From: Micromonospora luteifusca
GTDB taxonomy: Bacteria > Actinomycetota > Actinomycetes > Mycobacteriales > Micromonosporaceae
Assembly: GCF_016907275.1 (NCBI RefSeq)
Contig: NZ_JAFBBP010000001.1
Location: 5,694,001 to 5,758,000, forward strand
DNA: 64,000 nucleotides
Reading direction: 5' to 3'
The notes beneath the pieces are model-generated. The model made no database searches. It saw only the letters and a program-made list of their open reading frames with translations, and was not told where the DNA came from. Within the stretch, counting starts at the first letter, position 1. Every line of letters begins with the position of its first letter. Below, piece after piece: positions 18,684 to 30,233 of this stretch. The position numbers and the translations under genes are program-made.

Positions 18684-21600
18684 GTGGCAGAGGCTGGGCA
18701 GGACCGCTGGATCGAGGTCTCGCCCTCGCAGTTTCCGCACGAAGCCGAAGGGTTGGCACTGGTCCGCGCGATCATGCCCGGCGAGACGCCGTTTCGCGCG
18801 TGGTCGAACTTCGAGTTCCGCGATTCGCGGGGTCGATGGCACGAGGTAGACCTACTTCTGCTCGGTCGCAAACAACTCCACCTCATCGAGCTCAAGTACT
18901 ACTCTGGCACCCTCCGCGGCGATGATCAGCGTTGGGCCCGCGACGGTCGGCGCCCCGAAGATTCTCCGCTCAAGCTGACCCGGCGCAAAGCGCAGTTTTT
19001 CGCGAGCAAGCTAAAGGACGAGCTGCGTCTGTGGGCGCAGGAGCAGAACGTTCAGATTCCCGACGAGCGAGACGTCATCCCGTTCGTGCAGGAGGCGGTG
19101 TTCCTGCACCACCCCGACCTGCGCTGCGTCCTCAGTTCATCCAGCGCTATCAACCTTTATGGCCTGGATGACCACAGCGACCGAAGCAACCTGGCCGGCA
19201 TATCTGAACTGGTGCTCGAACCCGCGGGGCGGCGGGCGATCGGCCCGAACCAGGAACACATCCTGGTTAAGCTGCTTGAACGCATCGGCCTCGTACAACG
19301 CCGTGAGCGTGAGGCGGGGTCCTGGGTCATTGAGGACCAGGCCATCGATTCTGACGAGGGCTGGCAGGACTGGCTCGCCTACCACCGGGTGGTCCAGCAG
19401 GACCGCGCCCGGATCCGGTTCCGAGTCCTACCACCGGCCGCCGGCCAGCAGGAGCGGGCGTCGGCCCGGCAGATCGCGGAGCATGAGTTCCGCATCATGT
19501 CCCGGTTGCAGCACGACGGGCTGCTGCGCCCGCGTGACTTGGTCGAATCCGAACTCGGCATCGGGCTCGTCTACCCCTATGACCAGCAGTGGCAGCGTCT
19601 CGACCTATGGCTGGCCGGCCAGGATCAGGGTGTGCCGCTGGCAACGCAGTTGTCGATGATTCGCCAGATCGGCGAGGCGCTGCAGTACGCCCACAACAAC
19701 AGGGTCGTACACCGCGGGCTGATTCCGCCTGCGGTGTGGGTGCGCCCGGTTCCCGGAACCCAGAGCGACGTCAAGGTGCGGGTCGGCGACTGGCAGGGCG
19801 CCGGCAGCGTCCAGAACGGCTCGGCCGCCAACTCTTCCCTCCACGGGGTGACCTCGCTGGTCGACGCGGCCCTCGCGAATCACGGACCGGGAGCGGCCGA
19901 GGTGTTCAGCGCCCCTGAAGGGGCGTGGAGCGCAGACGCCGACCGTATCCGGCTCGATGTTTTCGGCCTGGGGACACTCGCCTTCTACCTGATCACCGGG
20001 AGAGCGCCAGCACCCACCCGGAGCGCTCTCAAGCAACGACTGCGCGACCAGCACGGCCTCGACCTGGCGATCGAGCTGCCTCAGGTCCCGTCGGCGTTGC
20101 GATCGCTCGTCCTCAAAGCAACTGATCCGGCGCCTAGTCGGCGGACGGCCGACGTAGCGACTTTCCTGTCGCAGCTCGCCGCGGCCGAGCGCGACTCCGC
20201 GACCTCAAGCGAGGAGACCGATCCGCTCGAGGCGACACCCGGTACGGTCCTTGATGGACGCTTCCGGCTGATCCGGCGCCTCGGGCAGGGCTCGACTGCT
20301 GTGGGTCTGCTCGTGCAGGATCTGCACATCGACGGAAACGGCGAGTGCGTCCTGAAAGTGGCCCTTGACGACACCGCCGCGACCCGGCTCGACGATGAGG
20401 CGGAGGTGCTGCGTCGTCTCGACGCCCCCCGCATCGTGAAAGTTCTCGAAGGACCGATCGTCGTCGGCGGCCGGCGTGCTCTTTTACTCGAAAGTGCCGG
20501 GCCGGAGACTCTCACGACCGCGCTGCGGGCGCGTACTCGCCTGTCAATCGACCTACTTGAACGATACGGAACGGACCTGCTTGACAGCCTGGTCACGCTG
20601 GACAAGGCCGGGATCGACCACCGAGACATCAAGCCTTCCAACCTGGGTGTACGGGAAAGCCGCAGCGACCGCACCAAGCATTTGATCCTTTTCGACTTCT
20701 CACTGACCCGGGCCGCGGCCTCCGCTCTCCAGGCCGGCACCCCGCCGTACCTCGACCCTTTCCTGACCGGCACACGGGACCGGTACGACTCGGCAGCGGA
20801 ACGATATGCCGCCGGCGTGGTTCTCTTCGAGATGGCGACCGGCAGCACGCCCGTGTACGGGGACGGCGAAGGCGACCCAGGGAGCATCCAGGACGAGGCC
20901 ACCATTCGGCCGGAGATGTTCGACACCACGCTGGCTGGCGACCTGGTCGACTTCTTCCGCAAGGCGCTGGCCAGCGATGCCAAAGCCCGGCACCACACCG
21001 CGGAAGGAATGCGGGCCGCATGGCTGACGATTTTCGCGCAGGACGCCACGACCGAGCCGGACGAGTCCTACGACGAGCTCGCAGCTCAAGCCACACCGAC
21101 CACGCCGCTGCGTGACTCCGGGTTGACGGCTCGCGCCTTGTCGGCGCTGGAACCCTACGGCGTCCAGACGGTTGGCGAGCTACTGACCGTCGACCCGGTG
21201 CAGCTGTCCCGCCTACAGGGCGTCGCGAACGCAACTCGTTTGCAGATCACCTCGCGTATCAAGGAGTGGCGCGCCCGGCTCGGGACTGAGATCCGCACGA
21301 CCGAACGTGGTGGCCCGGAGCTGACTCCCACCGACGCCGCCAATCTGTTGCTCCGCGTTGTCGCCACACCTCGCTCCCCGTCACGCGGCGGAGTCGCTCG
21401 CTTGATCTTGGGATTCGACACGGCGCTCGATGCCTTTGCGACGCATGCTCAGCTTGGAGCGAATCTCGACGAGCCGGTGCAACAGTCGCGCATCACGACG
21501 CTGCTCGGAACCCTGCAAGAGCGGTGGGCCGGAGACCGTGATGCGCGGGCGCTGCTCGACCGCTTGGCCGAGGCCGTCTCGATCCGACTCACCGAACTCG

Positions 21601-22901
21601 GCTCGGTCGCGACGGTCGCCGAGTTGACTCGTACGGTGGTCGAAACGCTGCGGCCCGGTGCGCATCCGGACGAGCGGCTCGCTCGTGGCCTGCTTCGCTT
21701 CGCGTTGGAACGTCGTAAGGCGATGAACAAGGCCGACGGCTCGCAGCCGCCCGTCTGGGTACGTCGGCGCGGGCGAGTGGTCACGCTGCTGGCTGAGGAT
21801 CAGGCGCTGTGCGATGTCGCTGAGTCACTCGCAACGGAAGCGGATCAACTGGTCAACGCAACCGGCGACGCCGCGAACGCGGTCATTCCGGCCCAACGCG
21901 CGCAGGCACGCCTCGAAGCGGCTGTCCCCACCGAAAGCGGCTGGCCGCCGGCTCTCGCCGACCCGTTGCGTCGGGTGACTCTGGCCGCCGCCGCATCGAC
22001 CCACGCGGCTGCCTCAGGCGCTGGCGACCTACACCACCGCGATCTCACCGCCGTCGCGGCCTTGGCCCAGACATTCGCGGACTTCGGCGGACAGCAGCTC
22101 ACCCCGGACGAGATCCGCGAACGAGTACGGGTCCGGTTCCCCGCAGCGCCGGAACTGCCGCGGAGGCCAGCGCTCGACAGTCTGATCGCAGACGCCGGGC
22201 TCGGCTTGACGTTCGACGATCGGCTCCGGGTCTACCGGGCCCTGCACACCGGCGCCGCGACAACCGGGCTGGATTCCCGGTCGGCGACCAGTCTCGCGAC
22301 GACCACCTCCCCGGTAGGCACCACGGGCGCGCTGGGCGCCAGGCTGGAAACCTCGATTGGCAGCCGGTCGTTCCTCGCGCTCGGCACCCGCGCCGATCGT
22401 CTTGGTCGGCTGATCGGCGCCGCCCAGGCCCGGTACGGGGCGACGACGGTCGACCTGACCGGCGTGTTGCTGGATGCGCTGCGTTCGGTGTCCGCGGCCG
22501 CCAACATGCCGTGGGATCTGGTGCGTGCCGCCGACGCCGAACGTGAGTCGAGTCGTCCCCGACGCGGTTTGGAAGAGCTGGTCCGCAGAGCCTGGCCCGA
22601 GGTCGAGGCCGCCGTCGAGCGGGCGCTCACCGCGGGACGTGCGGACTCGCCGGTGCTGCTCACGGATGCCTCGCCGCTCGCCCGCTACGACAACATGGCG
22701 CTGCTCACCCGCTGGACCGACCTGGCCGCCCCGCGCCGTCGGGCGGTCTGGCTGCTCGTGCCGCAGCTCAATGGCAACCACGGTCCTGTGATTGACGGCC
22801 GGCCGGTTCCGCTTGCCGCACCCAACCAGTTCGTCAACCTCGACAACGAGTGGATCGACAGCACAGCTGCTCTGAGCGCAGCCACCCAGAAGGAGCAGTA
22901 G
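18684..22901 (+). CDS. pglW: BREX type 2 (Pgl) protein kinase PglW
   Basis: 1,405 aa; GTG after GGAGGG. Domain order: an N-terminal NERD nuclease-related domain (EVDLLLLGRKQLHLIELKYY, about residues 53-72) and a first kinase-like domain (about 230-490), in which HRD is replaced by HRG (VVHRGLIPPAVWV, about 342) and DFG by DWQ, so probably a pseudokinase. A second kinase domain follows (about 510-790) with a glycine loop LGQGSTAVG, catalytic DHRDIKPSNLGV (about 645) and DFS in place of DFG. A long helical C-terminal region of about 600 residues includes an HhH-like stretch near SALEPYGVQTVGELLTVDP. First gene of the operon; the stop is 2 bases before pglX. In Streptomyces Pgl, PglW is the Ser/Thr kinase that accompanies the methylase. 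Confidence 0.92.
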   Translation: MAEAGQDRWIEVSPSQFPHEAEGLALVRAIMPGETPFRAWSNFEFRDSRGRWHEVDLLLLGRKQLHLIELKYYSGTLRGDDQRWARDGRRPEDSPLKLTRRKAQFFASKLKDELRLWAQEQNVQIPDERDVIPFVQEAVFLHHPDLRCVLSSSSAINLYGLDDHSDRSNLAGISELVLEPAGRRAIGPNQEHILVKLLERIGLVQRREREAGSWVIEDQAIDSDEGWQDWLAYHRVVQQDRARIRFRVLPPAAGQQERASARQIAEHEFRIMSRLQHDGLLRPRDLVESELGIGLVYPYDQQWQRLDLWLAGQDQGVPLATQLSMIRQIGEALQYAHNNRVVHRGLIPPAVWVRPVPGTQSDVKVRVGDWQGAGSVQNGSAANSSLHGVTSLVDAALANHGPGAAEVFSAPEGAWSADADRIRLDVFGLGTLAFYLITGRAPAPTRSALKQRLRDQHGLDLAIELPQVPSALRSLVLKATDPAPSRRTADVATFLSQLAAAERDSATSSEETDPLEATPGTVLDGRFRLIRRLGQGSTAVGLLVQDLHIDGNGECVLKVALDDTAATRLDDEAEVLRRLDAPRIVKVLEGPIVVGGRRALLLESAGPETLTTALRARTRLSIDLLERYGTDLLDSLVTLDKAGIDHRDIKPSNLGVRESRSDRTKHLILFDFSLTRAAASALQAGTPPYLDPFLTGTRDRYDSAAERYAAGVVLFEMATGSTPVYGDGEGDPGSIQDEATIRPEMFDTTLAGDLVDFFRKALASDAKARHHTAEGMRAAWLTIFAQDATTEPDESYDELAAQATPTTPLRDSGLTARALSALEPYGVQTVGELLTVDPVQLSRLQGVANATRLQITSRIKEWRARLGTEIRTTERGGPELTPTDAANLLLRVVATPRSPSRGGVARLILGFDTALDAFATHAQLGANLDEPVQQSRITTLLGTLQERWAGDRDARALLDRLAEAVSIRLTELGSVATVAELTRTVVETLRPGAHPDERLARGLLRFALERRKAMNKADGSQPPVWVRRRGRVVTLLAEDQALCDVAESLATEADQLVNATGDAANAVIPAQRAQARLEAAVPTESGWPPALADPLRRVTLAAAASTHAAASGAGDLHHRDLTAVAALAQTFADFGGQQLTPDEIRERVRVRFPAAPELPRRPALDSLIADAGLGLTFDDRLRVYRALHTGAATTGLDSRSATSLATTTSPVGTTGALGARLETSIGSRSFLALGTRADRLGRLIGAAQARYGATTVDLTGVLLDALRSVSAAANMPWDLVRAADAERESSRPRRGLEELVRRAWPEVEAAVERALTAGRADSPVLLTDASPLARYDNMALLTRWTDLAAPRRRAVWLLVPQLNGNHGPVIDGRPVPLAAPNQFVNLDNEWIDSTAALSAATQKEQ

Positions 22902-22903
22902 CA

Positions 22904-25900
22904 ATGGCGGTCTCAACGGGGTTGACGGCAGCGCTCAAGAAGGTAGTCCTCGATCTGGAGGACGACCTTCGCGACCGTGTTGCCTCGCAGCCCGACGTCC
23001 TGGCAACGTGGAAGCAGGAGCACAAGGCCGCAGAAAGCCGCGAGCGGACGGCCATGTCGTGGCAGGAGTGGCGCGACGACCGGGTAACGCAGGCCGCGGT
23101 CGCATGGGTGCTGACCACGGTCTTCGTACGATTCTGCGAGGACAACCGCCTACTCAAGCCGGTCTGGATCGCCGGCCCCGCCGACCGTCGGCAGGAGGCC
23201 CTGGACGCGGAACTCGCCTACTTCCGCGCTCATCCCGAAGACACCGACCGCGAGTGGGTGCTCCAGGCTGTCGAATACCTGCGGAACACGAAGGCGACCC
23301 GGGATCTGGTCGAGTCGCATTCGCCGCTGTGGACGGTCTGTCCGTCAGGTCAGGCCGCAAAGCGGCTCATCGCCTTCTGGCGCGAACGCACCGCCGACGG
23401 CGACCTCGTCTGGGACCTCGCCGATCCCGATCTGTCGACTCGATTCCTCGGTGACCTCTACCAAGACCTCTCCGACTACGCCAAGAAGACGTTCGCGCTG
23501 CTCCAGACGCCGGATTTCGTCGAGGAGTTCATCCTCGACCAGACGATGGAGCCAGCGCTCGCTGAGCGACCGCTCGAGGGCTTCAAGCTCATCGACCCCA
23601 CCTGCGGCTCCGGCCACTTCCTACTAGGTGCGTTTGCCCGGTTGAATGACCGATGGTCTGCTCGCGCCCCAGGCATGGAAGCGCAGACCCGCGTGCAGAA
23701 CGTACTCGATGCACTCCATGGCGTAGACGTCAATCCATTTGCCGTCGCAATAGCACGCTTTCGGCTTCTGGTTGCATCGTTGCTAGCGAGCGGGCTAAGG
23801 TCGCTCGAATCCGCCCCAGCGTTCCAGCTGCACCTGGCGTCCGGTGACTCCTTGCTGCACGGCCGCGCTCAGACGGAGCTCGAACTTCCTGGCGTAGCCG
23901 ATACCGATTCATCGCTAAGCGGATTTACTTACAAGACCGAAGATCTTGCCCTTCTTAACTCAATCCTTGAAGCGCGTCAGTACGATGTAGTCGTCGGCAA
24001 TCCGCCTTACATTACGGTCCGGGACAGCAAGCTGAAGTCCGCTATCAAGAGCCGTTACGCGACATGCACCGGATTGTGGGTTCTGTCGATACCCTTCATG
24101 GAGAGATTCTTTCAGCTTGCTCGGCTGGATCGCAATGGACGCCCTGCTGGATGGGTTGGTCAGATCACATCCAACTCCTTCATGCAGCGCGGTTTTGGGC
24201 GTTACCTGGTGGAAAAGTTCCTTCCGACCCAAGACGTGAAAATGATTTTGAACAGCGAAGGTGCGTGGATTCCGGGCCATAATTCAGACGGTACGCCCAC
24301 GGTGATTCTGATCGGCAAGCCAGGGCCGCCCTCCTCGAGCGTGGTTCGCCTAGTTCTAAGTAAGGGTAGGCGGGAGTCACGTTCTGTAGGAGATAATGGT
24401 GCAGGGCCCTACTGGACTGCTTTATCGAGATGCTGCGGGATTGTTGGGTACGAGGACCCATTCATCAAGGTAATTGACGCCCCTAGATTATCCCTCGCGC
24501 AACACCCTTGGGTACTCGCTGGAGATGGGTCCGAGGAACTGCTGGGCTTGATGGACAAATTCCGGAAGCTCAAGCAGATGACATATAGGATCGGCTTCTA
24601 CGGCGATTCTCATGCGGATGAAGCGTTTTTTATGCCGAAGCACGCCGCTGTCCGGTGGAAAATGCCGCCTGAGCTGATCGAGGATGCGGCTCGTGGAGAC
24701 GGAGTGCGCGACTGGAACGTTTCGTTTGCAGAGTCGGCAATGCTACCGAGGATTCTCCCCGGCCGACCCAGCATCGAGGGCAGCCTCGGCGCTGCGCTCC
24801 GCTATTATTGGCCGTTGCGTACCGAGCTGTGGGCGCGAGCCTTCGGTGCGGGAGACTACCGCTCCGAGGGGCGAGAGTGGCTTGCGTGGCACCAGCTTCC
24901 GCTGGATCATAATGCGCATCCGTGGAAGATCGCCTTCGCTGAAGTTGCATCTCAAAATAGCTTTTGCCTGGACAAGCTCCAGAGGGTATTCAACAGGACA
25001 GCGCCAATAGTGAAGCTTCCGGCTTCAGCGACAGAAGACGACTTTGTTTCGTTGGTTGGCCTACTCAATTCTTCCGCCGCGTCATTCTGGCTCAAGCGTA
25101 AATGTAAACCAAAGGGAGGTGCGGCCGATATTCCATGGCTGCGCACCTATCAGATGACCTCCACCATGCTCACGCAGTTTCCTGTTCCAGATAGTCTGCC
25201 GAGAATTCGAGCGCAGAAGTTGGATTTCTTGGCCGCGCGTCTAAACGAGCTGCTCCCCGAGGCCGCACTCGTTTCTGGTGGTGATCCTCCAACGCGGGAG
25301 CGAATTGATGAATTACGCGAAGCGTATTTAGGCACACTTGGTGAACTTATCGCTAATCAGGAGGAGCTCGACTGGGAGGTGTACAGGTCCTTCAAGTTGA
25401 CAGTTGACGCTGACCTGATTTACCTAAATGAACCGCCTGCAATAAAGCTGGGTGACCGTGCATTTGAGATAGCGCTTGCTCGGCGGGGCGACAATGTTTC
25501 TGGTCCCGAAAAGGCATGGTTCACCCGGAAGGGCATTGCAATTCAATCGGACCTTCCGGAAAGGCTGCCGGCAGACTATCAACAACTTTTGAATGCTCGC
25601 CTGTCCGAAATCAACAATAATCCTCTTATACGACTTCTCGAGCGGCCGGAGTTCAAGAGGCAATGGGTGCTTGCTTCCTGGGATGAGCGCCTAACGTCAG
25701 CGCTTCGAGCATGGCTTCTCGACAAGTTTGAGGAGCCAAAATACTGGTTCGACAAATCCGGACGGCCCACCGCGCGGTCGGTTGCTCAGCTGGCCGACAT
25801 CGTGACCCGTGACCCTAATCTCGTCTCCGTTCTGCAGTTGTGGGACGGCCGCAAGGACCGCTCGGTCACACAGCAGCTCGCCAAGCTGCTGGACACCGAG

Positions 25901-26443
25901 AGCGTGCCCTTCCTGGCCGCCTACCGGCTCAAGGATTCCGGCCTGCGGAAGCGCGAGGCCTGGGAATGCACCTGGAATTTGCAACGCCGCGAAGACACGG
26001 GCGAGAAGCTCGACGAGATTCCGGTGCCGCCTAAATACGCGTCAGCGGATTTTCGGAAGCAGTCGTGGTGGCAGCATCGGGGCAAGCTCGATGTGCCCAA
26101 GGAGCGGTTCATCCTCTACCCGGACGCCGGCCGTGAGACCGACCCCACTCAGCTGCTCGGTTGGGCCGGCTGGGACCACGCGCAGCAGGCCCTGGCCCTG
26201 AATGCGGTGATCGCCGAGCGAGAGGCCGAAGGCTGGGCTGACGATAAGCTGGTCCCCCTGGTGGCTGGACTCGCGGAACTCCAGCCCTGGGTGCGGCAAT
26301 GGCACGACGAGACCGACCCCACCTACCAGCTCAACCTGGCGGACTACCTGGAGGAGCAGCTGCGCGGTCGCGCTCACCAGGTGGGCATGACCGTCGGGCA
26401 GCTTGGCGCTTGGAAGCCGCCGGCCGCTGGTCGCGGACGTTGA
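22904..26443 (+). CDS. pglX: BREX type 2 adenine-specific DNA methyltransferase PglX
   Basis: 1,179 aa; ATG after AAGGAG. Modifies host DNA at adenine and is needed for BREX self/non-self discrimination. SAM-binding motif I is DPTCGSGHFLLGAF (about residues 232-245) and catalytic motif IV is VVGNPPYI (about 362-369). The C-terminal region from about residue 950 is again strongly conserved-looking (WQHRGKLDVPKERFILYPDA). The central part, about 23,690-25,760, is clearly less GC-rich than the rest of the gene and island and covers the end of the methylase core and the presumed target-recognition region. This suggests replacement by recombination. Second gene of the operon. Confidence 0.93.
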   Translation: MAVSTGLTAALKKVVLDLEDDLRDRVASQPDVLATWKQEHKAAESRERTAMSWQEWRDDRVTQAAVAWVLTTVFVRFCEDNRLLKPVWIAGPADRRQEALDAELAYFRAHPEDTDREWVLQAVEYLRNTKATRDLVESHSPLWTVCPSGQAAKRLIAFWRERTADGDLVWDLADPDLSTRFLGDLYQDLSDYAKKTFALLQTPDFVEEFILDQTMEPALAERPLEGFKLIDPTCGSGHFLLGAFARLNDRWSARAPGMEAQTRVQNVLDALHGVDVNPFAVAIARFRLLVASLLASGLRSLESAPAFQLHLASGDSLLHGRAQTELELPGVADTDSSLSGFTYKTEDLALLNSILEARQYDVVVGNPPYITVRDSKLKSAIKSRYATCTGLWVLSIPFMERFFQLARLDRNGRPAGWVGQITSNSFMQRGFGRYLVEKFLPTQDVKMILNSEGAWIPGHNSDGTPTVILIGKPGPPSSSVVRLVLSKGRRESRSVGDNGAGPYWTALSRCCGIVGYEDPFIKVIDAPRLSLAQHPWVLAGDGSEELLGLMDKFRKLKQMTYRIGFYGDSHADEAFFMPKHAAVRWKMPPELIEDAARGDGVRDWNVSFAESAMLPRILPGRPSIEGSLGAALRYYWPLRTELWARAFGAGDYRSEGREWLAWHQLPLDHNAHPWKIAFAEVASQNSFCLDKLQRVFNRTAPIVKLPASATEDDFVSLVGLLNSSAASFWLKRKCKPKGGAADIPWLRTYQMTSTMLTQFPVPDSLPRIRAQKLDFLAARLNELLPEAALVSGGDPPTRERIDELREAYLGTLGELIANQEELDWEVYRSFKLTVDADLIYLNEPPAIKLGDRAFEIALARRGDNVSGPEKAWFTRKGIAIQSDLPERLPADYQQLLNARLSEINNNPLIRLLERPEFKRQWVLASWDERLTSALRAWLLDKFEEPKYWFDKSGRPTARSVAQLADIVTRDPNLVSVLQLWDGRKDRSVTQQLAKLLDTESVPFLAAYRLKDSGLRKREAWECTWNLQRREDTGEKLDEIPVPPKYASADFRKQSWWQHRGKLDVPKERFILYPDAGRETDPTQLLGWAGWDHAQQALALNAVIAEREAEGWADDKLVPLVAGLAELQPWVRQWHDETDPTYQLNLADYLEEQLRGRAHQVGMTVGQLGAWKPPAAGRGR

Positions 26444-26486
26444 CCGAGATCGTGACAGCCACGACGATGCAGCTTGAGGAGAAGGC

Positions 26487-29400
26487 GTGAACACCCCGCT
26501 CCGCGACGTCATCACCATTCCTGAGCGCGCCGGTGCGGAGGACTACGTCCTGCGCCTGACCGACTCGGTAGGGCACAGCGCGGTTCAGCGCACTCTCGAC
26601 GAATACGTCGTCACTGATGCCCTAGTCGAGGCCTTCGATGCGGCGATGGGACTGGTGGCCGAGGGCATCACCTCCGGTACGAGCCGTGGTTCGTTCCTTA
26701 CCGGCTCGTTCGGTTCGGGTAAGTCGCACTTCATGGCCGTACTGCATGCCCTGTTACAGCATGAGCCTGCCGCCCGCTCCAAGGCTGAGCTTCAGCCCGT
26801 AGTGGCGCGCCACGATCCTGTCCTGGCAGACCGGAAGATCCTGCCGCTCGCCTTCCACCTGCTCGGCGCGCGGACGATGGAGGAAGCCCTCTTTCAGGGG
26901 TACATCCGCCAGATCGCCGAACGCCATCCCGGTGCGCCGCTGCCCGCCGTACACAAGTCCGACGCTCTTCTCGAAGACGCGGAGCGTTACCGAGCCCAAC
27001 TCGGTGACCAGCAGTTCTTCGCCGGCCTCAACGGTGATGCAAACGGCGAGAGCGGCGGCGCGGCCGACCCCTGGGCTGCCGTCCTGGGTAAGGGGCAGTG
27101 GGATGCGGTTCGTTACGCCGAGGCGCGTGCGGCCTCGGCGGCGAGTCCCAGCCGACAGAAGCTGGTGTCGGCCCTGGTCGACACGTACTTCCGCTCGTAT
27201 ACGCAGCAAGCGGAGTACGTCGACCTGGACACCGGGCTCGCGGCAATCTCGGTGCACGCCAAGAGCCTCAACTACGACGCCGTGGTGCTGTTCCTCGACG
27301 AGCTGGTCCTGTGGTTGGCGTTCTCGGTTCAGGACCGGGAGTTCTTCCGCCGGGAGTCACAGAAACTCACCAAGCTGGTCGAGTCGTCCATCGGCGGGCG
27401 GCCTATCCCGCTGATCTCTTTCGTGGCTCGGCAGATGGACCTGCGGCGCTGGTTCGCCGACTCCGGCGCCAGCGGTGCGGAGCAGGACGCGCTGGATCGC
27501 GCCTTCCGCCATCAGGAGGGCCGGTTCGGAGTCATCCCGCTGGGCGACGACAACCTTCCGTACGTCGCTAATCGGCGTCTCCTGCAGCCCCAGAACGCTG
27601 AGGCTGCCGCGGTCCTCGAGGGCGCTTTCGGGACAATCGACCGCCGCCCTGCCGTCTGGGATGTGCTTCTCGATGGCGTGAACACCGACGAGCGGCATCG
27701 CGGCTCCGACGAAAAAGCGTTCCGCCTCACCTACCCGTTCTCGCCGGCCCTGGTGTCCACGCTGCGTAGCCTGGCCAGCGTCATGCAGCGCGAGCGGACC
27801 GCGCTCAAGGTGATGCAGCAGATGCTCGTCGACCGGCGCGAGACCCTGACCATCGACCAGATCATTCCGGTCGGAGACTCCTTCGACCTCGTCGTTCAGG
27901 GCCAGACCGGGCAGGCGTTGGACGCTGAGGCGGCCGCGCTGTTTCGGTCAGCCAACAAGCTGTACACGGACAAACTGCGACCGCTGCTGCTCGGTATCCA
28001 CGGCATCGACGAGCGGACGCTGCGGGAGGAGCCGGAGAAGGTTCCGCCCGGCTTCCGCACCGATGACCGTCTGGCCAAGACTCTCCTGCTGTCGGCCGTC
28101 GCCCCGAGGGTGCCGGCCCTGATGGCGCTGACCGCGGCCCGGCTCGCGTCGCTCAACCACGGGTCGATCGTGTCGCCCTTGCCGGGCGGTGAGGCAGCGG
28201 TGGTGTTGTCCAAGGTGCGTACCTGGGCCCGGGACATCCCGGAGATTCACCTCGACGGCGACGACCGCAACCCGACGATCCGGGTGCAGCTGTCCGACGT
28301 CGACTACGAGTCGATCGTGGAGCGGGCCAAGGCCGAGGACAACGAGGGCCGACGCCGTGAGTTGTTGAAGGACCTTGTCAGCGACAGTCTCGGCGTCACT
28401 CTGGCGTCCCAGGACCTGCAGGGCGCATACCCGTACGACTTCGTCTGGCGTGGTTCGAAGCGCAAGGTCGATGTGCTCTTCGGTAACGTCCGCGACCGTA
28501 GCTGGCTGTCCGACGACCACTTCCGCGCTGCGCCGGACACCTGGCGGATCGTCATCGACCATCCGTTCGACGACCCGGGCCACTCCACGGTCGAGGATCT
28601 GCAGCGGCTGGACGAGATGGTGGCGCGGGGCGTGCAGGAGCGCACCGTTGTGTGGCTGCCGCGGTTCCTGTCTGATGACAAAATCCGCGAGCTGCGGCGC
28701 CTGGTCATCCTCAACTGGCTGCTCGACGGCAGCACCGAACGCTGGCAAGGTCACGCCGACCACCTCAACGAGGCTGACCGTGCCTTGGCCCGGTCGATCC
28801 TGGAGTCCCAGCGCAACACGCTGCGACGCAGCCTTGAGGACGCGGTTCAGCAGGCATACGGCGCCGCGTCACCGCGCCCTGGCGTCCTTCTCGAGGACGC
28901 GTCGCACGAGCGGACGTTGTTCTCCTTCGAGCGGCGCTTCGCCCCGGCAAATCCGGTCGGCGCCACGCTCGGTCAGGCATTCAACAACCTGCTCGATCAG
29001 GCATTCAAGGCCATCTACCCTGCGCATCCGCTGTTCGAGCCCGGTGATGTGGAGGTCAAAGTCCGCGACCTCAAAGCCGTTGCTCGGTACGTCGCACAGA
29101 CCGCGGCGGACAGCGAGAAGCGCGTCGAGCTTCAGGCCGACGCCGCCGTGGTACGACGGATCGCGGAGCCTCTCGGCGTCGGCAAGGCCACGGAGATGCA
29201 CTACCTCTTCGGCGACGATCGGTTCACTCCGTGGGGTCAGGAGATCGAGCGGGCACTCGGCCGACGAGCGCAGGAGCAGGGTAAGCCCGCCGACGGTCCG
29301 GTGACCGTGGCGGAGCTGCGACGCTGGATTCGGGACGTCTCGCCCGCCCATGGCCTGAGGGACGAGGTCGCCGACCTGGTTGTCATCGCATGGGCGGCGC

Positions 29401-30233
29401 TGCGGCAGCGGGCCTGGTTCCAACAGGAGACGGCGCTACCGATCGTACCGGAGCCTGGCTCGCTCAACCCGGTAATGGAGTTGCGCACCCAGGAACTGCC
29501 GGCCGCCGGTGATTGGGAGACGGCGCGAACCGTGGCCGGCGCGATGCTCGGCATCACGGCCGGGGCGTATCTCACCGCGCCCACTGTGGCTGATTTCGTC
29601 GGGCAGGTCGCCACCAAGGCAGCGGAACTATCGAAGACAGCGCCCGGGTTGGTGGGAGCGATCGAGACGGCGTACCGACGTTTGGCGATTGCCGAAGGTA
29701 GTCGGTTGAGGACCGCCAAAGCCTGTTCCGCGCTGATGCAGCAACTGCGTCATCTGGACGGCGTCAAGCTCGTCCAGGTGTTGGCGAAGGCGGATCTCGG
29801 CGGTGCGACTCCAGTCGCCGCGGGTAAATCGCTGGCTTCTGCGGACGCTGTCGAGAAGGCGCTCATTGCGTTTTCTTGGCACCGGCTCGACCCGCTTCGC
29901 GAAGCTATGGACCGCGAGGGAAGCCGCGCCGCGGATGCTGCTGCCGTCGTCAACGGACTGCGTGCCGCTCTGGAGCAGGACGAGTTGCCAGTCCCGATCG
30001 GACGGGCGCTTGCCACCTGCGAGGACGGGATCTTCAGGTGGTTGGCGGGGAGCACCGCGCCCCCGCCGGGTCCTGAGCCCAAGCCGAAGCCGCCGGTGGT
30101 GCCGGGCCTCAAGGCCGGGAGTTCCAGCCGGGCAGGCGGAGCGGGGAACACAGAGATCATGGACCGGCTGCAAACCTTCTTGAACGACAACTCCGACGTC
30201 ACCGTCGAGGTGACGTGGCGAGTGCTGCCGTGA
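26487..30233 (+). CDS. pglY: BREX type 2 ATPase PglY (BrxC-like)
   Basis: 1,248 aa; GTG start following GAGGAGAAGGC. A large P-loop ATPase equivalent to BrxC of type 1 BREX. Walker [13 protein letters not shown] is at about residues 72-83, and [12 protein letters not shown] (about 268-279) fits Walker B. The rest is long helical sequence with a Pro-rich linker near the C terminus ([16 protein letters not shown]) before a short conserved end. The stop overlaps the pglZ start by 4 bases (GTGA), so the two are translationally coupled. Confidence 0.92.
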   Translation: MNTPLRDVITIPERAGAEDYVLRLTDSVGHSAVQRTLDEYVVTDALVEAFDAAMGLVAEGITSGTSRGSFLTGSFGSGKSHFMAVLHALLQHEPAARSKAELQPVVARHDPVLADRKILPLAFHLLGARTMEEALFQGYIRQIAERHPGAPLPAVHKSDALLEDAERYRAQLGDQQFFAGLNGDANGESGGAADPWAAVLGKGQWDAVRYAEARAASAASPSRQKLVSALVDTYFRSYTQQAEYVDLDTGLAAISVHAKSLNYDAVVLFLDELVLWLAFSVQDREFFRRESQKLTKLVESSIGGRPIPLISFVARQMDLRRWFADSGASGAEQDALDRAFRHQEGRFGVIPLGDDNLPYVANRRLLQPQNAEAAAVLEGAFGTIDRRPAVWDVLLDGVNTDERHRGSDEKAFRLTYPFSPALVSTLRSLASVMQRERTALKVMQQMLVDRRETLTIDQIIPVGDSFDLVVQGQTGQALDAEAAALFRSANKLYTDKLRPLLLGIHGIDERTLREEPEKVPPGFRTDDRLAKTLLLSAVAPRVPALMALTAARLASLNHGSIVSPLPGGEAAVVLSKVRTWARDIPEIHLDGDDRNPTIRVQLSDVDYESIVERAKAEDNEGRRRELLKDLVSDSLGVTLASQDLQGAYPYDFVWRGSKRKVDVLFGNVRDRSWLSDDHFRAAPDTWRIVIDHPFDDPGHSTVEDLQRLDEMVARGVQERTVVWLPRFLSDDKIRELRRLVILNWLLDGSTERWQGHADHLNEADRALARSILESQRNTLRRSLEDAVQQAYGAASPRPGVLLEDASHERTLFSFERRFAPANPVGATLGQAFNNLLDQAFKAIYPAHPLFEPGDVEVKVRDLKAVARYVAQTAADSEKRVELQADAAVVRRIAEPLGVGKATEMHYLFGDDRFTPWGQEIERALGRRAQEQGKPADGPVTVAELRRWIRDVSPAHGLRDEVADLVVIAWAALRQRAWFQQETALPIVPEPGSLNPVMELRTQELPAAGDWETARTVAGAMLGITAGAYLTAPTVADFVGQVATKAAELSKTAPGLVGAIETAYRRLAIAEGSRLRTAKACSALMQQLRHLDGVKLVQVLAKADLGGATPVAAGKSLASADAVEKALIAFSWHRLDPLREAMDREGSRAADAAAVVNGLRAALEQDELPVPIGRALATCEDGIFRWLAGSTAPPPGPEPKPKPPVVPGLKAGSSSRAGGAGNTEIMDRLQTFLNDNSDVTVEVTWRVLP

